Origin: Deltaproteobacteria bacterium
Lineage (GTDB): Bacteria; Myxococcota; XYA12-FULL-58-9
Reading direction: 5' to 3'
NCBI GenBank assembly: GCA_016218825.1
Contig: JACRCV010000004.1
Coordinates: forward strand, 1-57,877
Length of the DNA stretch: 57,877 nt
In this document: positions 8,587-16,848 of the stretch, in pieces
How positions within the stretch are numbered: the stretch's first letter is position 1
How the letters are laid out: each line of letters begins with the position of its first letter
Translations under genes and position numbers: made by a program
Notes under the pieces: generated by a model
Database searches by the model: none
What the model was told of the DNA's origin: nothing
What the model saw: the letters and a program-made list of their open reading frames with translations, nothing else

Positions 8587-9725
8587 GCCTGCGCCGCGTC
8601 TTCCTCGTCGCCCGCAAGGAAGGGCAGCACATCCTGCGCGACTGGCGGACGTTGTACATGGCGTTCGGCGTGCCGCTCGTGCTGCTGATGCTGTTCGGCT
8701 ACGCGCTGACGATGGACATCGATCAGATCAAGATGATCGTCGTCGACGGCGACCGTACCCCGGAGTCCCGCGACCTCGTCAGCCGCTTCGAGCGCACCGG
8801 CACCTTCACCGTGGTCGCGCGCCCGGACGACGCCGATGGCCTGCAGCAGGCCTTTCATCTCGGTCAGGCGAAGGCGGCCCTGGTCATCGCCCCCGGGCTC
8901 GGGCGCACCCTGTCGCAGGGCGAGGCGGCGACGGCGCAGCTGGTGGTGGACGGCACCGACGCCAACGTCGCGAGCATCGCGATCGGCTTCGCGGCCGCGG
9001 TGGCGCAGGCGCGCACCCTCGAGCTCGCGGTGAGCGCGTTGGACGCCCAGGGGTTGACGCTCGGCGCACGCCTGAAGCCGCCGGTGGTCGTGAAGGCCCG
9101 CAACTGGTTCAACCCCAACCTCAAGTCGCAGTGGTACCTGGTGCCCGGCTTGGTCGCGGTGATCATGGCGATGCTCGCCGCCATCCTGATGGCGCTCACC
9201 GTCGCCCGCGAGTGGGAGCGCGGCACGATGGAGCAGCTTTTGGTCACGCCGGTCAAACCCATCGAGATACTGATCGGCAAGCTCATCCCCTACTACCTCA
9301 TCGGCCTCGGGCAGCTGACCCTGGTCGCCGCCGCCGGGGTGGTGCTCTTCGACGTCCCGATCCGCGGCAACCTGGGCCTGCTCTACTTGATGTCGAGCGT
9401 CTTCTTGATCGGCGCGCTGTCGCAGGGGTTGTTGATCTCGGTCGTCGCCCGCCAGCAACAGGTGGCGATGCAGCTCGCGATGATCTCGTCGATGCTGCCG
9501 GCGATCATGCTCTCCGGGTTCATGTCGCCGATCGCGTCGATGCCGAAGATCGTCCAGGCGATCACCTACGCGATCCCGGCGCGCTACTTCCTGGTCATCG
9601 TCCGCGGCCTGTTCTTGAAGGGGATCGCGTTCGCCCAGATGCGGGGCCCGGCGCTGGCGCTCGCGGCGTTTGCCGCGGTGATGCTGACGTTGGCGGTGAA
9701 GAAGTTCAAGACCAGGCTCGACTGA
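8583..9725 (+). CDS. ABC-2 permease (YbhS-like)
   Basis: This is a 380-residue membrane protein of the ABC-2 type. It has one N-terminal membrane helix (about 30-50), a large periplasmic domain (50-190) and five C-terminal helices starting near LVPGLVAVIMAMLAAILMAL. The cytoplasmic motif REWERGTMEQLLVTP is the classic ABC-2 coupling sequence. It belongs to the efflux operon and overlaps both neighbours, by ATGA upstream and TGATG downstream. Confidence 0.9.
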   Translation: MSLRRVFLVARKEGQHILRDWRTLYMAFGVPLVLLMLFGYALTMDIDQIKMIVVDGDRTPESRDLVSRFERTGTFTVVARPDDADGLQQAFHLGQAKAALVIAPGLGRTLSQGEAATAQLVVDGTDANVASIAIGFAAAVAQARTLELAVSALDAQGLTLGARLKPPVVVKARNWFNPNLKSQWYLVPGLVAVIMAMLAAILMALTVAREWERGTMEQLLVTPVKPIEILIGKLIPYYLIGLGQLTLVAAAGVVLFDVPIRGNLGLLYLMSSVFLIGALSQGLLISVVARQQQVAMQLAMISSMLPAIMLSGFMSPIASMPKIVQAITYAIPARYFLVIVRGLFLKGIAFAQMRGPALALAAFAAVMLTLAVKKFKTRLD

Positions 9726-10867
9726 TGCTCGGCGTCATCGGCCACATCATGAAGAAGGAGATGCTGCAGGCGTCGCGCGACCGCCGCATGCTCGCCATCG
9801 TCTTCGTCGCCCCGGTGTTGCAGACCCTGCTGTTCGGCTTCGCGATCAACCTCGACTTGAAGGCGCAGCCGACCGTGGTCGCCGATCTCGATCGCACCGC
9901 CACCAGCCGCGCTCTGAGCCAGTCGCTCGCCAACACCGACGGCTTCACCATCGTCAGTGAGGTCCCGAGCCACGCCGCGGCGGAGCGGGCCATCGTCGAC
10001 GGCGAGGCCGCGCTCGCGATCCTCATCCCCCGCGGCTTCGAGCACGACCTCAGCCAACAGAGCGCCGAGCTCCTCGTGGTGATGGACGGCTCGGACTCGA
10101 ACACCGCGCTGCGGTCGGGCCAGGAGGCGACCCAGATCTTGAACCAGCGCGCCGTGACCCTGCAGCGCCAGCGGGTGGCGGAGATGCTCGCGGCCAAGAA
10201 CGTCGCCGCCGACCGCCTGCTTCCCGAGCTGCGCCTGGAGGCGCGGGCCTGGTTCAATCCAACCATGCGCACCGCGGTCTACTTCGTGCCGGCGGTCTTT
10301 GCCCTGGTGCTGATGGTGATCACGATGCTTCTGACCTCGATGGGACTGACGCGCGAGAAGGAGATCGGCACGCTCGAGCAGGTGATGGTGACGCCGATCC
10401 GGCGCATCGACCTGATGGTGGGCAAGACCTTGCCGTTCGCGCTGTTGGGCCTCGCCGACGTCGCGTTCATCGTCGCGGTCGCGGCGTGGGTCTTCGACGT
10501 GCCGGTGCGCGGCACCATCCTGTCGCTCTACGGCGCGACCGGGCTGTTCCTGATGACGACGCTGGGCCTGGGCCTGTTCGTGTCGACGATCTCGGGGACC
10601 CAGCAGCAAGCGATGCTGACCTCGTTCTTCTTCATCCTGCCGGCGCTGATGCTCTCCGGCTACATGTATCCGATCGAGAACATGCCGGTGGTCGTGCAGT
10701 GGCTGACGGTGGTGAACCCGCTGCGCTACTACATCCAGCTCGCCCGCGGCATCATGGTGAAGGGCGCCGAGCTCTTCGACCTGTGGCGCCCGGCGCTGGC
10801 GTTGACCGTCCTCGGGGCGGCGGTGCTCGCGAGCGCGGCGCTGCGTTTCCGCAAACGACTGACGTGA
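9725..10867 (+). CDS. ABC-2 permease (YbhR-like)
   Basis: This 380-residue paralogue of the preceding permease is identical in length. The same layout is seen: N-terminal helix, a periplasmic domain with YFVPAVFALVLMVITMLL marking the start of the helical bundle, and the ABC-2 motif REKEIGTLEQVMVTP. The two permeases probably form a heterodimer driven by the two ATPases. Its ATG overlaps the previous stop by one base. Confidence 0.9.
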   Translation: MLGVIGHIMKKEMLQASRDRRMLAIVFVAPVLQTLLFGFAINLDLKAQPTVVADLDRTATSRALSQSLANTDGFTIVSEVPSHAAAERAIVDGEAALAILIPRGFEHDLSQQSAELLVVMDGSDSNTALRSGQEATQILNQRAVTLQRQRVAEMLAAKNVAADRLLPELRLEARAWFNPTMRTAVYFVPAVFALVLMVITMLLTSMGLTREKEIGTLEQVMVTPIRRIDLMVGKTLPFALLGLADVAFIVAVAAWVFDVPVRGTILSLYGATGLFLMTTLGLGLFVSTISGTQQQAMLTSFFFILPALMLSGYMYPIENMPVVVQWLTVVNPLRYYIQLARGIMVKGAELFDLWRPALALTVLGAAVLASAALRFRKRLT

Positions 10868-10900
10868 CGTCGCCCGTTGTCCGGGCGCCGGGAGGAACCC

Positions 10901-12283
10901 ATGTACCTCGTGTTGTTGACTTTGTGGGCGCTGCCGACCGGAGCCCCGGAGACGCCGATCGGCGCCGACGGCCGCCGTCTGCCGATCGTGAGCCCAGGTC
11001 CGAGCCTGACGCTGGCGGACGCGATGCGGGCCGCGGACGAACGCAACCTGACGTTGGCGACGACCCGGGTGGAGATCGACAAGGCGCGGGCGCTGCTGTC
11101 GCAGGCGCAGGCGACGTTGTTCCCGATGCTGGCCGGGCAGGGGCTCTACACCCGCAACGACCACGAAGACACCGCGGATCTGGCCGGCGGCTTAGCGCCG
11201 CTCTTGTCGACCTTCGGCATCGCGCTGCCGCCGATCCCGGGTATGGTGATCAGGCGCGAGCAGGAGCTGCGCGTCGGCGCCACCGCGAGCCTGCCGATCA
11301 TCAACCTCCAGGGGTGGATCGGGATCTCGGCGGCGCGGCTCGGGCTCGAGGTCGTCGAGCTCACGGTGGCGAACGCCCGGCGACAGCTGCTGTTCGGGGT
11401 CGCGCAGGCGTTCTGGATGGCGCACGTCGGCCACGAGCTGGTCGCCATCCAGGAGAGTCAGCTCCAAGCGGCGCGCCATCACCTGCAGGTGGCGCGGGCG
11501 CGGGTCGAGGCCGGCGACGCGATGCGCATCGACGTGGTGCGGGCCGAGACCGAGGTGGAGAAGACCTACCAGGACTTGCTCGCCGCGCACCTGGGACTCG
11601 ATAACGCCCGCGACGCGCTCGCGACCCTGATCGCGACCAAGGAGCTGCCGCTACCGGTCGAGCCGCCGCCGCTCGCGGCGCCTGGGGTCTTTGAGTCGAG
11701 CGCGATCTCGAGCAAGCGTCTGGATCTGCAGGCCGCCGCGGCCGGCGCCCGCGCCGCCGACAAGTCGCTGCAGGTCTCGCGGATGCAGCTGTTGCCGGTC
11801 CTGGCGGTGAGCGGCCAGTACGGCTACCTGTTCACCGAGCCGCCCGAGCTCGGGTCGCAGGACCGCTCCCGCTGGTCGGCGATGCTGACGTTGACCGTGC
11901 CGATCTACAACCAGCTGCGCTACGCCGATCTGGAACAGAAGCGCGCCGCGCTGCGCCAGGCCGAGCTCCGCGCCGCCGAGCTCGAGACCAGTGTCGAGCT
12001 GGAGGTGCGCAAGGCGCGGCGCGACTACCTGGCGGCGCTCAGTACGGCCACCACCGCCGAGCGCCAGGCGGCGTTGACGCGCGAGGCGCTGACCCTCACC
12101 GAGGCCGCGTACGAGAACGGCGCCGCCACCTCTCTCGACGTGACCGACGCGCAGCGCAACCGGCAGACCGCGGAGCTCAACGCCGCGACCCAGCGCCTGC
12201 GCGGCCAGATGACGCTGTTGGCGCTGCTGCACGCGATGGGCGAGAGCCCGGAGGCGCTTGCCGCGGTGGACAACGTCGAGTAG
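10901..12283 (+). CDS. TolC-family outer membrane channel
   Basis: This is a 460-residue outer-membrane efflux protein. Two OEP repeats are visible: one starting SLTLADAMRAADERNLTL and the second in the region ADKSLQVSRMQLLPVLAVSG, each with long amphipathic helices. The N-terminus is hydrophobic and acts as a short signal peptide. The start is the ATG at 10901, directly behind GGAGGAACCC. It completes the tripartite pump. The gap to the first BMC vertex gene is only 19 bases, so transcription very likely continues into that cluster. Confidence 0.88.
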   Translation: MYLVLLTLWALPTGAPETPIGADGRRLPIVSPGPSLTLADAMRAADERNLTLATTRVEIDKARALLSQAQATLFPMLAGQGLYTRNDHEDTADLAGGLAPLLSTFGIALPPIPGMVIRREQELRVGATASLPIINLQGWIGISAARLGLEVVELTVANARRQLLFGVAQAFWMAHVGHELVAIQESQLQAARHHLQVARARVEAGDAMRIDVVRAETEVEKTYQDLLAAHLGLDNARDALATLIATKELPLPVEPPPLAAPGVFESSAISSKRLDLQAAAAGARAADKSLQVSRMQLLPVLAVSGQYGYLFTEPPELGSQDRSRWSAMLTLTVPIYNQLRYADLEQKRAALRQAELRAAELETSVELEVRKARRDYLAALSTATTAERQAALTREALTLTEAAYENGAATSLDVTDAQRNRQTAELNAATQRLRGQMTLLALLHAMGESPEALAAVDNVE

Positions 12284-12302
12284 ACCGGCGCCAGGAGATT
12301 CG

Positions 12303-12560
12303 ATGATCCTCGGGCGTGTGATCGGCAGCACCTGGGGCGCCCGGTGCGCCACGTCGCTCGCGGGCCGCAAGCTCCTCCGGGTGCGAGCGGACGACGGCGG
12401 CGCGGAGATCGTCGCGGTCGACGAGCTGTCGGCTGGGATCGGCGACCGGGTGGTCGTCGGCGTCGGTAGCCGGGTTCGAGATCTGACGGTCGGCGCCGCG
12501 GTGCCCACCAAGGCGGTGGTCCTCGCGATCGTCGACGACGTCGCGCGCGCGGGAGAGTAG
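12303..12560 (+). CDS. BMC vertex protein 1 (EutN/CcmL family)
   Basis: This 85-residue protein is close to the usual family length of 80-100. The family pattern is complete: MILGRVIGSTWG at the N-terminus, the first strand block (LAGRKLLRV), the central VAVDELSAGIGDRVVVGVGS and the terminal AVVLAIVD. EutN/CcmL/BMV proteins form pentamers that cap the vertices of bacterial microcompartments. It is the first of four tandem paralogues and starts 19 bases after the TolC-like gene with AGGAG ahead of it. No BMC-H or BMC-T hexamer gene is in the window, so a microcompartment role rests on family identity alone. Confidence 0.85.
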   Translation: MILGRVIGSTWGARCATSLAGRKLLRVRADDGGAEIVAVDELSAGIGDRVVVGVGSRVRDLTVGAAVPTKAVVLAIVDDVARAGE

Positions 12561-12563
12561 CGG

Positions 12564-12884
12564 ATGCTGTTGGGCGTCGTCGTCGGTGAGGTCTGGACCA
12601 CGAAGAAGAGCGCCGCGCTCGACGGCATGAAGCTGTTGGTCGTCGCGCCGCGCTGCTCCTACGGCGGTGCCCTCGGGCACGACCACCTGGTGGCCGCCGA
12701 CGATCTCGGCGCCGGGATCGGCGAAGAGGTGGTGGTGTGCTTCGGGATGCCGGCGCGCGCGGCGCACGGCGGCCCGCAGGTGCCGGTGGAGGCGGCGATC
12801 ATGGCGATCGTCGATCGGACCGAGCTCGTTCGCGACCCGGGCGCCTGCCCGCTCGCGCTCGGCGCCGGAGGGGGCGGGCGATGA
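12564..12884 (+). CDS. BMC vertex protein 2 (EutN/CcmL family)
   Basis: This is a 106-residue EutN/CcmL-fold protein. Landmarks are MLLGVVVGEVWTTKKSAALDG, KLLVVAP, VAADDLGAGIGEEVVVCFG and AAIMAIVD. It carries an extra C-terminal tail after the fold (about 18 residues rich in Gly, Leu and Ala). It starts 3 bases after gene 1, and its stop overlaps the start of gene 3 by ATGA, so the cluster is translationally linked. Confidence 0.85.
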   Translation: MLLGVVVGEVWTTKKSAALDGMKLLVVAPRCSYGGALGHDHLVAADDLGAGIGEEVVVCFGMPARAAHGGPQVPVEAAIMAIVDRTELVRDPGACPLALGAGGGGR

Positions 12885-13159
12885 ACCGGGGCGTGGTGGT
12901 GGGTGAGGTGTGGGCGAGCCGCAAGTGCCCGAGCCTCGAGGGCAAGAAGCTGTCGCTGGTGGTGCTGGCGAATGTAGCCGCGCCCGCGGACGAGGTGGTG
13001 GTGGCGATCGACGTCTTGGACGCCCGGGTCGGCGATGAGGTGTTGCTGACCTACGGCTCCGGGGCGCGCAACGTGCTGCAGCCGGGGCCGGACAACCGCG
13101 AGATGCTCGTGGACGCCGCGATCTGCGAGCGCATCGACGGCCGCAGCGAAGAGGCGTGA
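12881..13159 (+). CDS. BMC vertex protein 3 (EutN/CcmL family)
   Basis: This is a 92-residue EutN/CcmL-fold protein. The pattern MNRGVVVGEVWASRKCPSLEGKK, VVAIDVLDARVGDEVLLTYGSGARNV is clear. The last strand is altered: MLVDAAICERID instead of the usual AIVAIVD. This may change the pentamer edge or the tail that contacts hexamers. It overlaps gene 2 by ATGA and is followed after 9 bases by gene 4. Confidence 0.82.
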   Translation: MNRGVVVGEVWASRKCPSLEGKKLSLVVLANVAAPADEVVVAIDVLDARVGDEVLLTYGSGARNVLQPGPDNREMLVDAAICERIDGRSEEA

Positions 13160-13168
13160 GGAGGTACG

Positions 13169-13534
13169 ATGTTCGTCGGGCGCGTGGTCGGCCAGGTTTG
13201 GTCGACGGTGAAGTGGGAGCCGTTGCGGGGGTTGCGTTTGCTGTTGGTGCGGCCGCACCGGCTCGGGGATCTGCGGCGCCTGAGCGCGCTCCCGGCCGCT
13301 GCGCCACCGCGGGACGACGAAGGGGTGGTGGTCGCCGATGTCCTCGGTGCCGGCAACGGCGAGGACGTCGTGGTGGCCTACGGGCACGCGGCGCGAGTCG
13401 GCATCGAAGAGCTCAAGAGCGCCACGGCGTTGCCCAGCTATCCGATCGACGCCGCGGTGGTGGCGATCGTCGATCGCCTGGCGGTCTCCGAGGTCGACGC
13501 CGGCGCGGTTGACCACACCGCCCAGCACTCATAG
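13169..13534 (+). CDS. BMC vertex protein 4 (EutN/CcmL family, with insertion)
   Basis: This is a 121-residue EutN/CcmL-fold protein and the longest of the four. It has MFVGRVVGQVWSTVKWEPLRG, LLLVRP, VVVADVLGAGNGEDVVVAYGHAAR and AAVVAIVD. An insertion of about 20 residues rich in Arg, Leu, Ala and Pro (around residues 30-52) separates the first strands from the central motif. A hydrophilic C-terminal tail ends in HTAQHS. The ribosome site GAGGAGGT supports the ATG at 13169. Confidence 0.83.
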   Translation: MFVGRVVGQVWSTVKWEPLRGLRLLLVRPHRLGDLRRLSALPAAAPPRDDEGVVVADVLGAGNGEDVVVAYGHAARVGIEELKSATALPSYPIDAAVVAIVDRLAVSEVDAGAVDHTAQHS

Positions 13535-13576
13535 GGTCGCCTACCGCGGTCGTTTCGCTGCGGCGAGGAGCCCGAC

Positions 13577-14227
13577 ATGGACAACGTGACGCCGCCGACG
13601 GAGCGCCCGGGGCTGCCGTGGGAGAATCGCCAGCAGCTCGGGTTGGTCGCGGCGACGATCGCGACCGTCCGCGTCGTGCTGTTGGACGCGACCGCCGGGT
13701 TTCAGGTGATGCGGCGGCAGGGGGGGCTCGGGGATCCGCTGCTGTTCGCGCTGATTCTCGGCACCTTGGGCGGCCTGGCGGGGATCCTCTGGCAGGCGCT
13801 GATGTCACTGGTGACGCCGGTGCTCACCGGCGCCGCGAGCGAGATGTTCGAGACCATGGCCGGGCTCGGGATCTTCGCGGTGTTGATGCCGGCGGTCGTC
13901 ATCGTCTCGTTGTTCGTGACCGCCGGGGTGGTGCACCTCCTGCTCCTGATGGTGGGCGCGGCGCGCTTCGGGTTCGAGACCACCTTCCGGGTGATCGCCT
14001 ACTCGTACGGCAGCACCGCGGTGCTGCAGGTGGTCCCGATCTTCGGCGGTTTCGCCGCCGCGATCTGGGTGCTGGTCGCCAGCATCTTCGGCCTGATGGC
14101 GGCGCAGGAGACGACCGGCGCCAAGGCGTCCTTCGCGGTGCTGTTGCCGTTGACGCTGTGCTGCCTGTGCGTGTGCGCCGGCGTCGCGGCGGCGGTAGCG
14201 CTCGGCGTGCACAGCGGCCTGAAGTAG
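13577..14227 (+). CDS. YIP1-family membrane protein
   Basis: This is a 216-residue integral membrane protein with about five hydrophobic segments after a 50-residue cytoplasmic start. The pattern GFQVMRRQGGLGDPLLFALILG, with later RFGFETTFRVIAYSYGSTAVLQVVP, fits bacterial YIP1 proteins. Their function in bacteria is not established. It sits between the BMC vertex genes and a DUF2752 gene; YIP1 and DUF2752 genes are often neighbours. GAGGAG precedes the start. Confidence 0.75.
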   Translation: MDNVTPPTERPGLPWENRQQLGLVAATIATVRVVLLDATAGFQVMRRQGGLGDPLLFALILGTLGGLAGILWQALMSLVTPVLTGAASEMFETMAGLGIFAVLMPAVVIVSLFVTAGVVHLLLLMVGAARFGFETTFRVIAYSYGSTAVLQVVPIFGGFAAAIWVLVASIFGLMAAQETTGAKASFAVLLPLTLCCLCVCAGVAAAVALGVHSGLK

Positions 14228-14281
14228 GCCCGGCGCTCCGGTCCTGCGGTGCGCGACCGGCGGCGCCAAACCGAGAGAACG

Positions 14282-14698
14282 ATGCGGCTTTGCGCGAGGC
14301 AGCTGGAACCGCGAGAGCTCGACCACGAGAAGCTCTGGGCCGGCGTGTCGTTGTTGGCCGCGGGCCTGGCGCTCGCGATCCCGGAGGGTTGGCGTCTCGG
14401 TCTCGGCTGTCCGTTCAAGGCCGTGACCGGCCTGCCGTGCCTGAGCTGCGGCAGCGGCCGCGCGTTGCAGGCCCTGCTCCACTTTGATCCGAAGACGGCG
14501 CTCGGCTGCAATCCGCTGTTCGTCGCGGCGCTCACGCTCTGGGGCGCGTTCGCGCTCTACGCGGGGGTCGTGGTCGTGCTGCGGGCGCCGCGCCTACGCT
14601 TCGTCGGTGACTGGCAGCCGCTGCGCGCCCGGGTGCTCGCCGGGGTGCTGCTGGCGGCGGCCGCCAATTGGGTCTATCTGCTGGCTCGAGGGATTTGA
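14282..14698 (+). CDS. DUF2752 membrane protein
   Basis: This is a 138-residue membrane protein with the DUF2752 signature GCPFKAVTGLPCLSCGSGRAL followed by a DPKTALGCNPLF-like stretch, and three hydrophobic helices. The paired cysteines in CPF and PCLSCG are the family hallmark. Its function is unknown. The ATG at 14282 is preferred over a GTG 33 bases upstream because GAGAGA precedes it. The next gene begins 7 bases after its stop. Confidence 0.8.
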   Translation: MRLCARQLEPRELDHEKLWAGVSLLAAGLALAIPEGWRLGLGCPFKAVTGLPCLSCGSGRALQALLHFDPKTALGCNPLFVAALTLWGAFALYAGVVVVLRAPRLRFVGDWQPLRARVLAGVLLAAAANWVYLLARGI

Positions 14699-14705
14699 GG
14701 GGCCC

Positions 14706-15596
14706 ATGACGCCGACCACGGTTCAGCTGGACCTGCGCGCGCTGCCGTCGTTGCCGCGGGCGTATGTTCGCGGCCTGTTCGCCCGCAAGTCCGGCGGAGC
14801 GCCGGCGCGTGACACCCCGGTCATCGAGGCGCGGCTGCCCGGGCTGAGGCTCGATCCCGCCCGGGTGAGGGCGTACGCCGAGGTGATTGGCTCGCCGGCG
14901 AGCGACGTCGCGCCGCTCCTGTATCCGCAGGTCCTGGCGATGGCGATCCACGCCGAGATGATCTTGTCGCCGGCGTTCCCGTTCTCGCCGCTCGGTCTCG
15001 TGCACCGCCGCTCGACGGTCAGCAGCCGGCGGCCGCTGGCGCTCGACGCCAGCGTGGACTTCGTCTGTCGGCTGGCGGGGCGGCGGGAGGTCGAGCACGG
15101 CCTGGAGCTCGATCTGGACACCACCGTCATCGAGCGCGGCGACGCCGTGTGGGAGGCGACCGCGACCGTGTTGATGCGCAAGGGCCGGCCCACGGCCAAG
15201 AAGCCCCGCCTCGCCGCGGTGCACGGGCCCGCCGCGGTCGAGACCGGCGTGCGCCTGGCGACCTGGGAGCTTCGCGGCGACACCGGCCGGCGCTACGCCG
15301 CGGTCTCCGGGGACTACAATCCGATCCACCTGTGGGCGTGGTCGGCGCGGCTGCTCGGCTTCAGGCGACCGATCGCCCACGGCCTGTACACGTTGGCGCG
15401 GGCGCTCAACGAGGCGCGCCCGGAGCTGCCGGTAGGACCGGTGCGCATCGAGGCGGCCTTCAAGCGGCCGTTGCTGTTGCCGGCGACGGTGGTCGCCGGG
15501 ATCAAGAGCCAGCACGGGTCGGTGGAGCTCTCGGTGCGCGACGCCAAGAGCGGCGAGCCGCATCTGATGGCGCAGGTCAAAGGTGTGAACGGTTGA
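14706..15596 (+). CDS. MaoC-like hot-dog dehydratase
   Basis: This is a 296-residue double hot-dog protein. The C-terminal half has YAAVSGDYNPIHLWAWSAR followed by the FRRPIAHGLYTLARAL segment, which matches the R-specific enoyl-CoA hydratase/MaoC motif (Asp and His of the hydratase 2 motif). The N-terminal half looks like a second, degenerate hot-dog domain (residues 40-160). It probably hydrates an enoyl-CoA or enoyl-ACP. It lies just before an acyl-CoA dehydrogenase homologue, consistent with acyl-chain metabolism. Confidence 0.8.
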   Translation: MTPTTVQLDLRALPSLPRAYVRGLFARKSGGAPARDTPVIEARLPGLRLDPARVRAYAEVIGSPASDVAPLLYPQVLAMAIHAEMILSPAFPFSPLGLVHRRSTVSSRRPLALDASVDFVCRLAGRREVEHGLELDLDTTVIERGDAVWEATATVLMRKGRPTAKKPRLAAVHGPAAVETGVRLATWELRGDTGRRYAAVSGDYNPIHLWAWSARLLGFRRPIAHGLYTLARALNEARPELPVGPVRIEAAFKRPLLLPATVVAGIKSQHGSVELSVRDAKSGEPHLMAQVKGVNG

Positions 15597-15705
15597 TCGC
15601 GCACCGCCGCGCCGCGCGCCAGGGCCCGCGCACCCCGGCGCGGATTGTGGTCCGTGGGCGGAATTGCTATGGCCCGGCCCGGACGTCGTGACACTGGAGG
15701 CGGCG

Positions 15706-16845
15706 GTGGACTTCGATCTCGATGCCGACCAGCAGATGCTCTGTGAGACCGTGCGGCGCTTCGTCGCCGACAAGGTGATGCCACAGGCGCGGATCTGGGA
15801 TCGCGAGGAACGGCTGCCGGCCGCGGTGCTGCACGAGTGCGCGGAGATGGGGTTGCTCGGCATTCAGATTGCCGCCGAGTGGGACGGCGCCGGCCTCGGG
15901 GCGGTCGCGCTCGCGGCCGTGGTCGAGACGCTGGCGCGCGGCGACGCGGCGTTGGCGTTCGCGGTGATGAGTCACAACGCGCAGGTGGCAGGGCACATCG
16001 GTGGGCTCGGCTCGCCGGCGCAAAAGGAGCGCTATCTGCAGCGGCTGGCTGCGGGGACCGGGCGCGGTGGCTTCGCCGAGCTCGAGGCGTCGAGCCCGGC
16101 GGGCGCCGATCTGGTCGCGACCCCGGAGGGACGCGGCTGGCGGCTGCACGGCGCCAAGACCTGTCTCGCAGGGGCGGCCGGCGACTTCTTCGTGGTGCTC
16201 GCGAAGACCGCGGCGGCGAGTGGGGCACCGGGCGTCCTGGCATTCGTGATCGACGCCGGCACGCCGGGGCTGACGCTGCGGCCGGCGCAGGACAAGCTCG
16301 GGTTTCGGGCGTGTGACGCCGCGGTGCTGGTCTTCGACCGGGTGCTCGTCGGCGAGGCCGAGCGTCTGGGCGGCGACGGGCGCGTCGACGCGTCGATGCA
16401 GGAGCTGCAACAGGGCGCGTGGGTGCAGGGCGCGGCGCTGGCGGTCGGGATCGCGCACGGCGCCCTCGAGGCGGCACGGCGCTACGCCCTGGAGCGCAAG
16501 CAGTTCGGCAAGCCGATCGCGGAGCTCCAGGCCATCCAGTGGAAGCTCGCGGACGCCGCGACCGCGAGGGACGCCGCGGAGAGGCTCGTCTATCGGGCGG
16601 CCTGGCTCCAGGACCGCGGGCTCTTGACCGGGTATACGGCGGCGACCGCCCGGCTGTGCGCGGCGCGGGCCGCGATGCTGGCCGCCGACGAAGCGGTGCA
16701 GATCTTCGGAGGCTACGGCTACACCGCGGAGTTCCCGGTCGAGCGCTTCTATCGGGACGCCAAGTCCTGCGCGCTGGTTCTCGGGCCGGCCGAAGCCGCG
16801 CGCGCGGTCGCCGCAAGTCACGTGCTGCACCAGGCGCAGCCGTAG
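15706..16845 (+). CDS. acyl-CoA dehydrogenase homologue, catalytic Glu absent
   Basis: This is a 379-residue acyl-CoA dehydrogenase-fold protein: an N-terminal helical domain, a middle beta domain, and a C-terminal domain with ALERKQFGKPIAELQAIQWKLAD and VQIFGGYGYTAEFPVERFYRDAK. In active relatives the latter motif runs into YEGT, whose Glu is the catalytic base. Here the sequence is SCALVLGP, putting Leu359 at that place. The alternative base position of isovaleryl-type enzymes aligns with Ala238. The usual LTEP FAD motif is also altered (FAELEASS). It may be a non-dehydrogenase member or use another residue. The GTG at 15706 follows GGAGG; a GTG 18 bases upstream is possible. Confidence 0.82.
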   Translation: MDFDLDADQQMLCETVRRFVADKVMPQARIWDREERLPAAVLHECAEMGLLGIQIAAEWDGAGLGAVALAAVVETLARGDAALAFAVMSHNAQVAGHIGGLGSPAQKERYLQRLAAGTGRGGFAELEASSPAGADLVATPEGRGWRLHGAKTCLAGAAGDFFVVLAKTAAASGAPGVLAFVIDAGTPGLTLRPAQDKLGFRACDAAVLVFDRVLVGEAERLGGDGRVDASMQELQQGAWVQGAALAVGIAHGALEAARRYALERKQFGKPIAELQAIQWKLADAATARDAAERLVYRAAWLQDRGLLTGYTAATARLCAARAAMLAADEAVQIFGGYGYTAEFPVERFYRDAKSCALVLGPAEAARAVAASHVLHQAQP

Positions 16846-16848
16846 ACC

